Assembly: GCA_002352105.1 (NCBI GenBank)
Contig: DEHV01000008.1
Location: forward strand, 63,672 to 115,580
DNA length: 51,909 bases
Direction: 5' to 3'
Source of the DNA: Chitinophagaceae bacterium UBA2791
Lineage (GTDB): Bacteria; Bacteroidota; Bacteroidia; Chitinophagales; Chitinophagaceae
Position 1 is the first letter of the stretch; every line of letters begins with the position of its first letter. Under the pieces are notes generated by a model. The model was given only the letters and a program-made list of their open reading frames with translations, made no database searches and was not told the DNA's origin. The translations under genes and the position numbers were made by a program. Shown here one piece after another: positions 43,875 to 51,909 of the stretch.

Positions 43875-45071
43875 CTATTTCGCTCCCGGCGACCCGCTTA
43901 CCGGTTCCGCGCCGGTATCCTGCCAGCTCCTGCTGTTGGCAGAAGCGATCACGGCCTCGCATACCTTTTGCGTCTGCAGGGCGTCCCTGAACGTCGGCGC
44001 GCAGGGTTCTCCTGTTTCCAACCCCTTTAAAAAATCCGCGGCCTGGTGAACAAAAGAATGTTCATAACCAATGCTGGTTCCCGGTATCCACCATCTGTGC
44101 ATATACGGCTGATCGCCGTCGGTAACATGAATGGAGCGCCATCCGCGCACCTGCGAATCATCGGCATGATCAAAATATTCCAGGCGATTCATATCGTGCA
44201 GATCCCAGCGAATAGAGGCGTGCTCGCCGTTGATCTCGAAAGTGTACAGGGCCTTATGTCCGCGGGCATACCGGGTAGCTTCAAATACCCCCAGGGATCC
44301 GTTTTTAAAATGACAGGAGAAAATACAGGCGTCGTCGATGCCTACTTTCTGTTTTTTACCCGTGGCCTGGTGGATGCGCTCTTTCACAAATGTTTCGGTA
44401 GTGGCGGATACGTCCGTTATGGCGTCGTTGATCCACATGGCCGTATCGATGCAATGCGCCAGCAGATCGCCTGTTACCCCCGAACCGGCGGCGGCGAGGT
44501 CCAGCCGCCATAAAGCGTCGCCTCCCTGGGGCAGATCGGCATTGATGGTCCAGTCCTGCAAAAAATTAGCGCGGTAATGAAATATCCTGCCCAGCTTCCC
44601 GGAATCTACAATTTGCTTCGCCAGCGTTACTGCAGGTATCCGGCGGTAGTTGTACCATACCGTATTGGCGACACCGGCCTTCTCCACCGCGTCGGCCATC
44701 AGCTGCGCCTCGGCCAGGGTGCGCGCCAGCGGCTTCTCGCAGAGGATCATCTTCCCGGCCGCAGCAGCGGCCAGGGCAATCTCTGCATGCGTATCGTTCG
44801 GAGCGCAGATATCCACCGCGTCAATATCCTTACGCGAGATAACGGCTTTCCAATCCGTTTCAAAGGAAGCATATCCCCATTGCGCTGCAAAGGCCCGCGC
44901 CCTATCCTCGCGCCGGGAGCATACCGCCTGCAATACCGGCCTGTATTCCAGCTCGGGAAAAAAGTTATCGATGCGATTGTACGCATTGGAATGCGTGCGC
45001 CCCATGAGGCCCCCGCCTATCAACCCGATCCTGATTTGTTTTTTATTTTTCATTTTACTTCGATTGATCAT
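43875..45071 (-). CDS. Gfo/Idh/MocA-family oxidoreductase
   Basis: The 398-residue NAD(P)-dependent dehydrogenase has GLIGGGLMGRTHSNAY (Rossmann dinucleotide loop), APNDTHAEIALAAAAAGK and the family CEKPLA motif, followed by a catalytic block SGVTGDLLAHCIDTAMW with the conserved His. There is no signal peptide, so it is cytoplasmic. Members oxidise or reduce sugars, inositols and keto-glycosides at C2 or C3. An ATG at 45053 (MKNKK) is an equally possible start. It lies 90 bases after the isomerase gene and next to the DUF1080 gene, a pairing seen in 3-keto sugar pathways. Sugar and direction of reaction are unknown. Confidence 0.92.
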   Translation of the reverse strand: MINRSKMKNKKQIRIGLIGGGLMGRTHSNAYNRIDNFFPELEYRPVLQAVCSRREDRARAFAAQWGYASFETDWKAVISRKDIDAVDICAPNDTHAEIALAAAAAGKMILCEKPLARTLAEAQLMADAVEKAGVANTVWYNYRRIPAVTLAKQIVDSGKLGRIFHYRANFLQDWTINADLPQGGDALWRLDLAAAGSGVTGDLLAHCIDTAMWINDAITDVSATTETFVKERIHQATGKKQKVGIDDACIFSCHFKNGSLGVFEATRYARGHKALYTFEINGEHASIRWDLHDMNRLEYFDHADDSQVRGWRSIHVTDGDQPYMHRWWIPGTSIGYEHSFVHQAADFLKGLETGEPCAPTFRDALQTQKVCEAVIASANSRSWQDTGAEPVSGSPGAK

Positions 45072-45161
45072 TAACGTAATATAAGGCCGCGTCCTGGCAG
45101 CGGTTATTTGCCGGTTGTCTGTTCATCTTCCCGGAAAAACATTTCCAGGAAATATCCTTCC

Positions 45162-46199
45162 TTATTTCCAGCCATTCAGCTCGCGCACGCGGATCATCAC
45201 GGCCAGAATATCGTTCCAGGTTTTGGGCTGCAACATAACCTCGTTGGAGAACATGCAGCCGTCCCAACAGATATGTTTAAACGCTTTTGTAAGCTCTCCC
45301 TGTTCGTCGCGCAGCCAGTAACCGGCGTCGTGGGCGATATCCAGTTTCCCGTTCGGATCGGTGGCAAGACAGTGCCTGCCGGTTTTGTCGTGGGCACCCG
45401 ATCCATGCACGGTTCCGTCATTTTGCGCTACATGAAAATCAATGGTCCAGGGACGCAGGGCCCTGGTCAGGGTCTTCAGTCCCTCTTCCAGCGCGGCCCG
45501 GTCTTCCCATTTAAAGTCTGCCGGAAGAATGCGGTCTTCCGGCCGGTTATACCCCAGCAGGTACAGGAAGGTATGCGACATATCGGCCTGGAAACCGATA
45601 TTGGGGCGGTCCACCGCTTCAAGGGTATCGATCATGGTCCTCCAGCTATGCATGCCTCCCCAGCATATTTCGCCCTCGGCAGCCAGCTTTTCGCCATAGT
45701 CGGCGGCGACATCGCAGGCTTCCCCGAAGGTCTGCGCGATCAAACGGGTATTGCCCGCGGGATCGGCCGACCAGGCTTCGGGACTGGAAGCGGAATCAAT
45801 ACGTATGATGCCATGCGGACGGATACCCATCTCGCGAAGCTTTTTTCCAACGCGGCAGGCTTTTCGCACTTCATCGACAAATCGCTTTCTATCTTCAGCA
45901 GACCCCATGGCGGATCCTCCCGTAGGAGGCCAGATCGCCGCTACCAGGCTGCCGATCTCCAGGTTATAACCGGCAACCTTATCCGCGATCTTTTTTATGT
46001 CGTCGTCGGAACCGGCGCCCATCACCTCGGGATCCATCAACCCGATATCAATGCCGTCGAATCTCACGCCGTCGACCTCCGCCTCGGCGGTAAGCTTAAG
46101 CATGGTATCAAAAGAAACAGGCGGCTCTGCGCCCGGGCCTTTTCCGACGATGCCGGGCCAGGAAGCATTGTGTAATCTGGGATAAATGTTCTCGCTCAT
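45162..46199 (-). CDS. Sugar phosphate isomerase/epimerase (xylose isomerase-like TIM barrel)
   Basis: The 345-residue protein has the layout of the AP-endonuclease-2/xylose-isomerase-like TIM barrel: EVDGVRFDGIDIGL, NLEIGSLVAAIWPP, IRPHGIIRID, EGEICWGGMHSWRTM, NIGFQADMSHTF and TIDFHVAQNDGTVHGSGAHDKT, giving Glu, Asp and His residues of a likely metal site. Members are isomerases, epimerases or dehydratases of keto sugars and inositols, often beside Gfo/Idh genes as here. No signal peptide is seen. It sits between the cupin and Gfo/Idh genes. The exact substrate is unknown. Confidence 0.88.
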   Translation of the reverse strand: MSENIYPRLHNASWPGIVGKGPGAEPPVSFDTMLKLTAEAEVDGVRFDGIDIGLMDPEVMGAGSDDDIKKIADKVAGYNLEIGSLVAAIWPPTGGSAMGSAEDRKRFVDEVRKACRVGKKLREMGIRPHGIIRIDSASSPEAWSADPAGNTRLIAQTFGEACDVAADYGEKLAAEGEICWGGMHSWRTMIDTLEAVDRPNIGFQADMSHTFLYLLGYNRPEDRILPADFKWEDRAALEEGLKTLTRALRPWTIDFHVAQNDGTVHGSGAHDKTGRHCLATDPNGKLDIAHDAGYWLRDEQGELTKAFKHICWDGCMFSNEVMLQPKTWNDILAVMIRVRELNGWK

Positions 46200-46230
46200 A
46201 ACTTATGCATTAAAAGATGAAATCATCGTA

Positions 46231-46254
46231 GTCAAAAACAATCTGTCAAAACAA
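46231..46254 (+). repeat. Short direct repeat GTCAAAA(A)CAA
   Basis: GTCAAAAACAA (46231-46241) and GTCAAAACAA (46245-46254) are near-identical copies with a 14-base offset, lying 32-55 bases before the isomerase start. A regulator site is possible; they could also be chance AT-rich sequence. Confidence 0.3.
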
Positions 46255-46300
46255 GGTCCGCGCAGGATTACGCATGTGGATCTACATTGCGCGCCGCCAA

Positions 46301-47518
46301 TTACTCCGCCAGATCGGGGTTGCCCGGGCCGAAATGTTTCAACATCACAATAGGATCGGTAGCAGAAGGGTTGACGATGGTTACCCCTTCTTTAGCCGCC
46401 GCCTCGGTTACAAAAAACTCGTCGTGGGTCAACTGCCCATAGCGGATCAGCGCCGGCGTTTCCACATCCCACACGCCCATCCTGCCATGCCCCTGCATCA
46501 TGATCATACCATAGGCCGCGCTGTCTTTGATGGTTACAGAAGCGCCGGGAAATACCGTCAGCTCCTTGGCGCTGAAAGCGTCCGATTTATAACATACCCA
46601 GTTCTCGGCGTATCCCAACGCGGTCATTTCCGGCAGGGGCTTAACCGGTTTCGGTTGCATGAACCGGTTAGCCATCATGTTCGGGTCTACATTCAATTCC
46701 CAATCGATGGCTTCGAGCAACTGGTCAAAATCGCCCTTGCGATTCTCCGGAGCGCCGTTCCACAACAGTTCCTCCGGGATGATGGCCTCGTTCACCAGCG
46801 ATTGATACATGGCAAACACATCCGAAGCCTTCTGGGGTTCGTATGTGCACAGGCTTCCCGGGGCATGTAGCAGTCCCGGCGGCACATCCCATCCCGTGCC
46901 GGGCTCCAGGCGGAAAGCCTGGGAATAATTGGTGATCTTGTTATCGCCGCGGGTAAAATTGACCAGGCACTGGCGGATCGTATCCTTGGAAACGCCCGGA
47001 GCAATGCCAAAAAAAGTATAGGGGAAATCGCCCCCGTGATTGTTCAGTTGAGGAGGGAAATAATAGGCTTCCGGTTTGCCCAGCTGACCGATCAGCTTAG
47101 CCTGTTCATCATTATGATGAAGATGGTGCGGCAACGGCCCCATATTGTCGAAGAACTTGGAATACATGGGCCAGCTATGATACTGATCCCACAAGCGTTC
47201 GCCAATCATGGCCGCACCGAGCTCTTCAATGGCATCCTTTAACAAAACCAGGACCTGGCGGTGCGTGTTCCCATCTCCAAAGACAATTGCGCTCAGCCCC
47301 TCGTTCTCCCCGGTAAGCGGACCGTTCTTGGCAGGCGTGGTGGAAGACAACCAACGCTCGTCGATACCGCCTCTTTGTCCGCCTAACACATAATAATCAT
47401 CAGGATGCAATTTGATCCTGCGGCCGGGGACGCAGAATGAACGCGGCACCCAGGCAGGCGCCAGTCTTACTATACCCTTGCCCTGTTCTAAAGCATTTGC
47501 GGCAATACTTGTTCCCAT
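46301..47518 (-). CDS. Cupin-fold protein, mannose-6-phosphate-isomerase-like
   Basis: The 405-residue soluble protein has a histidine-rich motif HHLHHNDEQAK (131-141) and later PGTGWDVPPGLLHAPGS (206-222), which look like metal-binding motifs of a bicupin related to class I mannose-6-phosphate isomerase. C-terminal segments (FPGASVTIKDSAAYGMIMMQGHG) read as a second cupin. No signal peptide is present. I do not recognise a characterised member. Its position, 14 bases after the DUF4432 gene and before a sugar isomerase and a Gfo/Idh gene, suggests action on a sugar or keto sugar. Isomerase is the best guess, not a secure call. Confidence 0.7.
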   Translation of the reverse strand: MGTSIAANALEQGKGIVRLAPAWVPRSFCVPGRRIKLHPDDYYVLGGQRGGIDERWLSSTTPAKNGPLTGENEGLSAIVFGDGNTHRQVLVLLKDAIEELGAAMIGERLWDQYHSWPMYSKFFDNMGPLPHHLHHNDEQAKLIGQLGKPEAYYFPPQLNNHGGDFPYTFFGIAPGVSKDTIRQCLVNFTRGDNKITNYSQAFRLEPGTGWDVPPGLLHAPGSLCTYEPQKASDVFAMYQSLVNEAIIPEELLWNGAPENRKGDFDQLLEAIDWELNVDPNMMANRFMQPKPVKPLPEMTALGYAENWVCYKSDAFSAKELTVFPGASVTIKDSAAYGMIMMQGHGRMGVWDVETPALIRYGQLTHDEFFVTEAAAKEGVTIVNPSATDPIVMLKHFGPGNPDLAE

Positions 47519-47532
47519 GGTAAATTATTTTG

Positions 47533-48606
47533 TTAATTGGTAAACTGCTTTTTTTTCAACGCCTGAATAGCGTCTTGCTCATCCAGTACTTCCAGGCGAA
47601 GCTGGTAGGTCTTCCGTTCTCCCGGCCCGATGAAGGGAAGCGCTCCGCGTTTTCTCAGGGCCGCCTGCCCGATCGGCAGACAGGACGCAGGTTCCAACCC
47701 GGTAACATATTCATTTTTTGCCCAATGCTGCCAGTTGACCAACCAGGGCAATTGTTCTTTTTGAAAGCTCAGGGTTACGGCGAGGCCGATCTTCTCGTTA
47801 TGCAATCCGCAAAAACAAGTTCCGGATTCATCGCTGTCGGGATCGATAAAAGCCACATCCTCGCCTGTTCCGTTATGCGCATCCAGGGGATCGGGGCATG
47901 TGCGAAAATCATTCCCCTCGCGAAATATCCCGGCGATGGTTTCTTCGCCCCTTGGCTTCCATTTTCCCTTCCAGAGTATATGCGTTCCCTGATCGACCAG
48001 CGGCCATCCGAAATTAAAATGGTAGAGCAGCATGCAGGGAGAGGCGGCATTGCCGCAGTTGATCACCTCATCGTGAATGGCGATCCCGGGCTTGCCCAGC
48101 GTTCCGGAGATGGTCCTTCTCAATTCCAGCATGGCGCCAAGCGCCTGGCTCTGCCTTATCCGGCCGGTAATGCTCATGTTCATCTTCCCGGCAACAGGAT
48201 CGGGTTGAATGATGGATTCTATCTCTGCCGGTATATTGCTGATCAGGCCATGGAGGCCGCGTTCGCCGAAACCGTCCGATTCGGGGCCGCCGGTATGCTC
48301 TAAGCCGCAGGTAACAAGCAGTCCGCCCCCAAACGTTCTCAGCCATTCCGTACCCCTGTTGGAAGAAGGCTGCGGACGGGTTATACCGGCATGGCTGAGA
48401 TAGGACAGGCTATACTGGTTATAAAATGCGTCAGCGATATCCATCGCCCGGTCGATCACGACCTTATAACGCAAACCGGCTCCCGTATTGACCCAGGCAA
48501 TGCGCACGCCTTTTCCGGCCCCATTGTCGAGGATCGAGGTTTCAATGCCGCCAAGCTGGGCGGTATTGCCGATTTTGTTATTCCAGTTAAGAGCGGTCAG
48601 ATCCAT
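47533..48606 (-). CDS. DUF4432 protein (aldose 1-epimerase-like)
   Basis: The 357-residue protein matches DUF4432, a galactose-mutarotase-fold family. It has GVRIAWVNTGAGLRYKVVIDRAMDIADA near residue 33, WLRTFGGGLLVTCGLEHTGG near 108, GERGLHGLISNIPAE, and LYHFNFGWPLVDQGT in the C-terminal half. Histidines in CGLEHTGG, RGLHG and LYHFNFG fit the mutarotase active-site pattern. It probably interconverts anomers or epimerises a sugar or keto sugar in the cytoplasm. It follows a 169-base gap containing four TTGTTTWACC repeats and precedes the cupin gene by 14 bases. Confidence 0.82.
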   Translation of the reverse strand: MDLTALNWNNKIGNTAQLGGIETSILDNGAGKGVRIAWVNTGAGLRYKVVIDRAMDIADAFYNQYSLSYLSHAGITRPQPSSNRGTEWLRTFGGGLLVTCGLEHTGGPESDGFGERGLHGLISNIPAEIESIIQPDPVAGKMNMSITGRIRQSQALGAMLELRRTISGTLGKPGIAIHDEVINCGNAASPCMLLYHFNFGWPLVDQGTHILWKGKWKPRGEETIAGIFREGNDFRTCPDPLDAHNGTGEDVAFIDPDSDESGTCFCGLHNEKIGLAVTLSFQKEQLPWLVNWQHWAKNEYVTGLEPASCLPIGQAALRKRGALPFIGPGERKTYQLRLEVLDEQDAIQALKKKQFTN

Positions 48607-48664
48607 ATTTTCCCGGCGTATAATTAAAGTTATTAAAGATCCGGGTATGATCCAGACAAGATCA

Positions 48665-48763
48665 GTGTTTAACCACCGTATAATTTGTCCTATTGGATCG
48701 CGATGCTGTTTGTTTTACCCGATATCAGCGCTACATCAGCGCTTGTTTTACCATTGTTTAACC
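48665..48763 (-). promoter_or_regulatory. Cluster of four phased TTGTTTWACC repeats
   Basis: Copies are GTGTTTAACC (48665-48674), TTGTTTTACC (48710-48719), TTGTTTTACC (48743-48752) and TTGTTTAACC (48754-48763). Their starts are 45, 33 and 11 bases apart, close to whole turns of DNA. Between the second and third copies, ATCAGCGCT occurs twice (48724-48732, 48735-48743) and can form an AGCGCT hairpin. The cluster sits between the dehydrogenase and DUF4432 genes and looks like an operator array. Confidence 0.55.
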
Positions 48764-48775
48764 GGCCCCATATTG

Positions 48776-51463
48776 CTATGGTTTTGGCGCAGAAAAGATC
48801 GTGTCCTTTTCATTGCCCCCCGCCTTCAGAAAGGCCAGCAGATCCTTCAATTCTTCGGCGTTCAACCTGTTGATCAATCCGGGAAGCATGGGCGATACCT
48901 CAGATGTTCTGGCGCGGACCACATCTTTTTTCGAGATATCCCGGGTTACCTGTGGCGCAAACGGGTTCTGGGAGATCACATATTTATCCTTGTCCTCGCT
49001 GATAAGCCGGCCCACGACCGACCCTCCCCCTTTCAGGTAGAACACGGTAGCCCCATACTGGTCGGAGACGGTCTTATCCGGTTCAATAATGGCTTCCAGC
49101 ATGTCCTTATAAGAAAAGCGATTACCCAACTGCGTTAGATCGGGACCGGAAGTTCCGCCCTCTCCCCGCATATGGTGGCAGGAACTGCAGAGGGTTGCGG
49201 CAAACATATCCTTGCCCGTTTTAAAATTGCGTTGTGTAATGCCGCTGTCGGCCAGTTTTACGGCTGCTTCCACCGTCCATCTCCTGCCAGGCCCCTTGGG
49301 CTTGATGGCCCTGGCATTGGGACCCGCTACGGCGCCAGCCACCAGGGAATCGCCGGAGATGGTATTGTAATAATCCCGTTGCGACGCAGGCGTGTTGGCC
49401 AGCGCCATTTTCCTCGCGCCATCAATAAACCCGACAAAACTATGGCCTCCCTTATAGCCGAATGCGTCATAAAACCATTTAAAATATTTTTCCCGCAACT
49501 CAGAGGTCCAGCCGTTTTTGGCAGAACCCAGCACGGTAGCATAATAGGTTTGCTGAAGGGGCGGCAGTTTGGCGAGCATGCCGGCAATGTCAAGCCCATA
49601 CTGCGGGTTTCGCATGATCAGGTCGGAAGAGTTGGTGGCGGTTTCCTGACCGTCGCTGTTATCGTCTTTGGCGAGCGGCAGGATGGCTATTGTTTTTTCT
49701 ACCGCCTGCGGATCGCCCAGGTAGACCAACAGCTTACTCAGTTGCCTGTTTAGCTCGTTTCCTCCCCCGGCAGGATAGCGGGGATTGAAATAGGTTATTA
49801 CGGCGGCCCTGGAAGCGGCATCGGGCATGCCCATGCGGGCAAAGACCAGTTCAAAGGCGCGGGTGATGTCTATTTTCTGCGATTCTGACAACCCATCATA
49901 ATCGACCCCCAGGAGCATCTTTATGATCCGAGGCTTATCTTTTGCTTTTGCCTTTCTGGCCAATGCGATACCCGCCTGTATGAGGGTTACCGGGTCGTTC
50001 TCCTGATAAGCTTTTTCCTTCCATTCGTCCACCGGCTGGTGTTCCAGCGCAATGCGGGCGGCGTAGCGGACGAACCGGTCGGGATGTTGCAAATGGGGCC
50101 AGAGAAAATCCACGGCGCCGGCCCGGGGTTGACCATGATAGGCTTCCAGTTCCCTGCGCAGCTTTAGCTCCGCGGTAACGGTTGGAGCGGCATGAGGCTC
50201 ATCCCCGATATCGCGGGTATAATGGACGCGGTAAAGATCGGACTGCAACCTGCGGCCTCCCGTAAGAAAATACAGAGCGCCATCAGGACCAATGGCCCCG
50301 TCGGTCAGCGGCAGGGGCGAACCGGAGATGAATTCCTCTGCGCTGGCCTTGTAAGAGGCGCCGGCTTGTTCCAGGTGGACCGCGTACGCAATGCCGAAGC
50401 TCCAGTCGAACACGAACAGGGCCTTCCGGTATTTTTCCGGGAAACGGGCGCTGCCGCCATAGGTAACATTGGTAGGCGATCCCTGGCCGATATTCAGGAT
50501 AGCGGGCAGGTTATCGGGGAATACGGGCGACCATTTATCCGTGCCGGGGCGCCAGCCGAATTCGCTTCCACTGGTGATATGGCAGACGCGCGTCGGACGA
50601 TACCAGGGCGTTCCGAAATCCCATTCCATATCCGAATCATAAGTAAACAGCTCGCCCTCATCATTAAACGCCAGGTCGAATGCATTGCGAAAACCGGAAC
50701 TGATCAGCTCCCAATGGCTTCCCGTCGAATCGACGCGGGCCACCCATCCGCCGTGCTTGCCTACCGTGTTATCATGACCGTTAGGATCTTTGATAAAAGG
50801 CGTCAGGTTGTCTATCTGCTCATCGGGAAAATTCCGGTAAGCATTCATTTCAGGTATCTTGGTGAAATTGCCTGCAACCACATATAAAGCATTTTTATCC
50901 GGCGACAACACTACGCTGTGGGGGCCGTGCTCCCCGTATCCGTCCATTTGCTTCAGCAGGGTAATTTTATCAAACTGATCGTCGTTGTCCGTATCCTGCA
51001 GACGATACAAACCGCTCCCCCTGCGCAAGACCGTGTCGTAGTCCGACCGGTTGATCACTACATACAGGCTGTTAAAAGCCCAAAGCAACCCCTGGGCATA
51101 CCCCATTTCGAGTTTGGGCTGCGGCGCGCCGCCGGCGGTGTCCAGGTTAAAAAACAGTCGCTCCGGCTTAACCTTCGACGCAATGGAATCCGTTCCGATA
51201 GCCGGCAGCTCCAACCTGTACAAGTAACCGTACTGATCGGAAGCGATCATCCTGCCCTTATCGTCAAAGGTCATGGACACCCAGGATCCCATTTCGTTTT
51301 CTGAGGGACTGAACAGGCGCTCGGCGCGAAAGCCGGGAAGAAGCGTAAGTTTTTCTGTTTTGGGATCTGTTTTTTCCGCCGTCGGCTGATCATCCGAACA
51401 GGCAATCGCAAGCAATAAGAAAAAAATAGCGGTGATCTGGGCTAACGCAACATTCCCTTTCAT
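48776..51463 (-). CDS. PQQ-dehydrogenase-like beta-propeller, HEAT and cytochrome c lipoprotein
   Basis: The 895-residue lipoprotein has lipobox IACS (Cys22). A glucose/sorbosone-dehydrogenase-like beta-propeller (about 40-430) follows, starting LPGFRAERLFSPSENEMGSW with HGPHSVVLSPDKN and YDSDMEWDFGTPWYRP, then alpha-helical HEAT-like repeats (about 440-640). A C-terminal cytochrome c domain has the heme motif CSSCH at 759-763 and a likely axial Met859 in SPMLPGLI. This matches the PVC-type dehydrogenase/heme-binding proteins of Planctomycetes, Verrucomicrobia and Bacteroidota. It should oxidise a sugar or polyol in the periplasm or at the surface and pass electrons through its heme. As first gene of the set it has its own promoter candidate. 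Confidence 0.88.
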   Translation of the reverse strand: MKGNVALAQITAIFFLLLAIACSDDQPTAEKTDPKTEKLTLLPGFRAERLFSPSENEMGSWVSMTFDDKGRMIASDQYGYLYRLELPAIGTDSIASKVKPERLFFNLDTAGGAPQPKLEMGYAQGLLWAFNSLYVVINRSDYDTVLRRGSGLYRLQDTDNDDQFDKITLLKQMDGYGEHGPHSVVLSPDKNALYVVAGNFTKIPEMNAYRNFPDEQIDNLTPFIKDPNGHDNTVGKHGGWVARVDSTGSHWELISSGFRNAFDLAFNDEGELFTYDSDMEWDFGTPWYRPTRVCHITSGSEFGWRPGTDKWSPVFPDNLPAILNIGQGSPTNVTYGGSARFPEKYRKALFVFDWSFGIAYAVHLEQAGASYKASAEEFISGSPLPLTDGAIGPDGALYFLTGGRRLQSDLYRVHYTRDIGDEPHAAPTVTAELKLRRELEAYHGQPRAGAVDFLWPHLQHPDRFVRYAARIALEHQPVDEWKEKAYQENDPVTLIQAGIALARKAKAKDKPRIIKMLLGVDYDGLSESQKIDITRAFELVFARMGMPDAASRAAVITYFNPRYPAGGGNELNRQLSKLLVYLGDPQAVEKTIAILPLAKDDNSDGQETATNSSDLIMRNPQYGLDIAGMLAKLPPLQQTYYATVLGSAKNGWTSELREKYFKWFYDAFGYKGGHSFVGFIDGARKMALANTPASQRDYYNTISGDSLVAGAVAGPNARAIKPKGPGRRWTVEAAVKLADSGITQRNFKTGKDMFAATLCSSCHHMRGEGGTSGPDLTQLGNRFSYKDMLEAIIEPDKTVSDQYGATVFYLKGGGSVVGRLISEDKDKYVISQNPFAPQVTRDISKKDVVRARTSEVSPMLPGLINRLNAEELKDLLAFLKAGGNEKDTIFSAPKP

Positions 51464-51490
51464 TATGGCGGCATTTTACTGATCAACAAT

Positions 51491-51518
51491 CAAATCTAAG
51501 ATGAATCGTTAGTTGCAA
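51491..51518 (-). promoter_or_regulatory. Promoter of the sugar-oxidation operon
   Basis: On the minus strand TAGATTTG (51498-51491) matches the -7 consensus TAnnTTTG exactly, with TTG (51518-51516) 17 bases upstream as a -33 element. Transcription would start near 51484, about 20 bases before the ATG of the dehydrogenase gene. This is the best promoter match in the window. Confidence 0.6.
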
Positions 51519-51631
51519 TAAATGATTTTTATCGGTATTAACCATCCTGTAGCATCCTGATTTATACATTTTACGCGCTACGCTTTACCTTTACCTGATT
51601 TTTGATCACCGGATTTTTAAAGACCGCATAA

Positions 51632-51909
51632 ATGGCCAGGAAAGTTTTAGTCGTCAAATTGGGCACCGCCCTGATCACCAATGCCGAGGGAAATATCAAC
51701 GCCAGCATCATTAAAAAAGTGGCGGACGAGATCGCGCTGCTCATGCAGGACTACCATATCGTGCTGGTTTCCAGCGGCGCCGTCGGAAGCGGTAAGAAAT
51801 TCCTTAAGCATTACAAGGGCTCTTTGTCCGAACGAAAGGCGGCCGCCGCCGTAGGCAACCCCATTCTTATCCAGTTATACCATCAGCAGTTCCAACGTCA
51901 TGGCATAAC
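51632..51909 (+). CDS. proB: Glutamate 5-kinase, N-terminal part (cut by window edge)
   Basis: The ATG at 51632 opens a frame running off the right edge, 92 full codons. It starts MARKVLVVKLGTALITNAEG, the amino-acid-kinase glycine-rich opening, and has HIVLVSSGAVGSGKKFL, the conserved SSGAV block of glutamate 5-kinase, then RKAAAAVGNPILIQLY. The enzyme phosphorylates glutamate in the first step of proline synthesis. The C-terminal PUA domain, if present, lies outside. It is divergent from the dehydrogenase operon across about 170 bases; no exact -7 element is seen on its strand, only near matches such as TACATTTT. Confidence 0.88.
   Translation, partial: MARKVLVVKLGTALITNAEGNINASIIKKVADEIALLMQDYHIVLVSSGAVGSGKKFLKHYKGSLSERKAAAAVGNPILIQLYHQQFQRHGI

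Noticed and set aside
45108..46175. 355-codon plus-strand frame antisense to the sugar isomerase
   Set aside because: The minus-strand product is a clear TIM barrel with metal ligands; the antisense product is shadow sequence.
1..51909. tRNA, rRNA, insertion sequences, attachment sites
   Set aside because: None recognised on reading both strands; no transposase or integrase motif and no CCA-type tRNA structure seen.

Overview
The window is ordinary chromosomal DNA of a Bacteroidota bacterium, probably a member of the Chitinophagaceae or a close relative. The signs are a SusC/SusD outer-membrane importer pair, a C-terminal type IX secretion sorting module, a NusG-like UpxY antiterminator inside a surface-polysaccharide operon, many lipoproteins, and TAnnTTTG-type -7 promoter elements. 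The genus is an inference. I saw no tRNA, rRNA, CRISPR array, transposase, phage gene or replication origin.

Layout. (1) 1-9019, all on the minus strand: a surface-polysaccharide operon read wza, wzc, upxY, wzx flippase, glf, glycosyltransferase, wzy-like polymerase, glycosyltransferase (cut by the window edge). The glf gene suggests the glycan contains galactofuranose. (2) 9628-14619, minus: a uronate operon uxaC, kdgK, yhcH-like, eda, exuT-like transporter; UxuA and UxuB are not in the window. (3) 14804-21496, minus: a phosphorelay and methylation cluster made of a REC-histidine kinase, a CHASE3/GAF hybrid kinase with three receivers, a lone receiver, CheR and a CheB lacking its receiver, with no chemoreceptor, CheA or CheW nearby. 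(4) 21626-30925: a Crp-family regulator divergent from a plus-strand import locus, susC, susD, a HExxH metallohydrolase lipoprotein, a DUF4302 lipoprotein and a collagen-like lipoprotein, ended by a strong bidirectional terminator. (5) 31013-37472: AraC regulator, a CehA/McbA-like metallohydrolase, a GNAT acetyltransferase, a small unknown protein and two coupled MFS transporters. (6) 37545-42650, minus: a 1701-residue secreted multi-domain esterase. (7) 43043-51463, minus: a sugar-oxidation gene set, namely a PQQ-dehydrogenase-like protein with HEAT repeats and cytochrome c, a DUF4432 epimerase-like protein, a cupin, a sugar isomerase/epimerase, a Gfo/Idh oxidoreductase and a DUF1080 lipoprotein. 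(8) From 51632: the start of proB.

The most interesting part is region 7. It combines an exported heme dehydrogenase, a DUF1080 protein (the family includes 3-keto-glycoside hydrolases), a Gfo/Idh dehydrogenase and a TIM-barrel isomerase, which fits an oxidative rather than hydrolytic route for breaking down glycosides. A good promoter candidate lies in front of it, and four helically phased copies of TTGTTTWACC lie between its first and second genes. Other points of note are a domain shared by two neighbouring lipoproteins of the import locus, two copies of an unnamed module in the large esterase, and the CheR/CheB pair next to a kinase with a long Gln/Glu-rich coiled coil.
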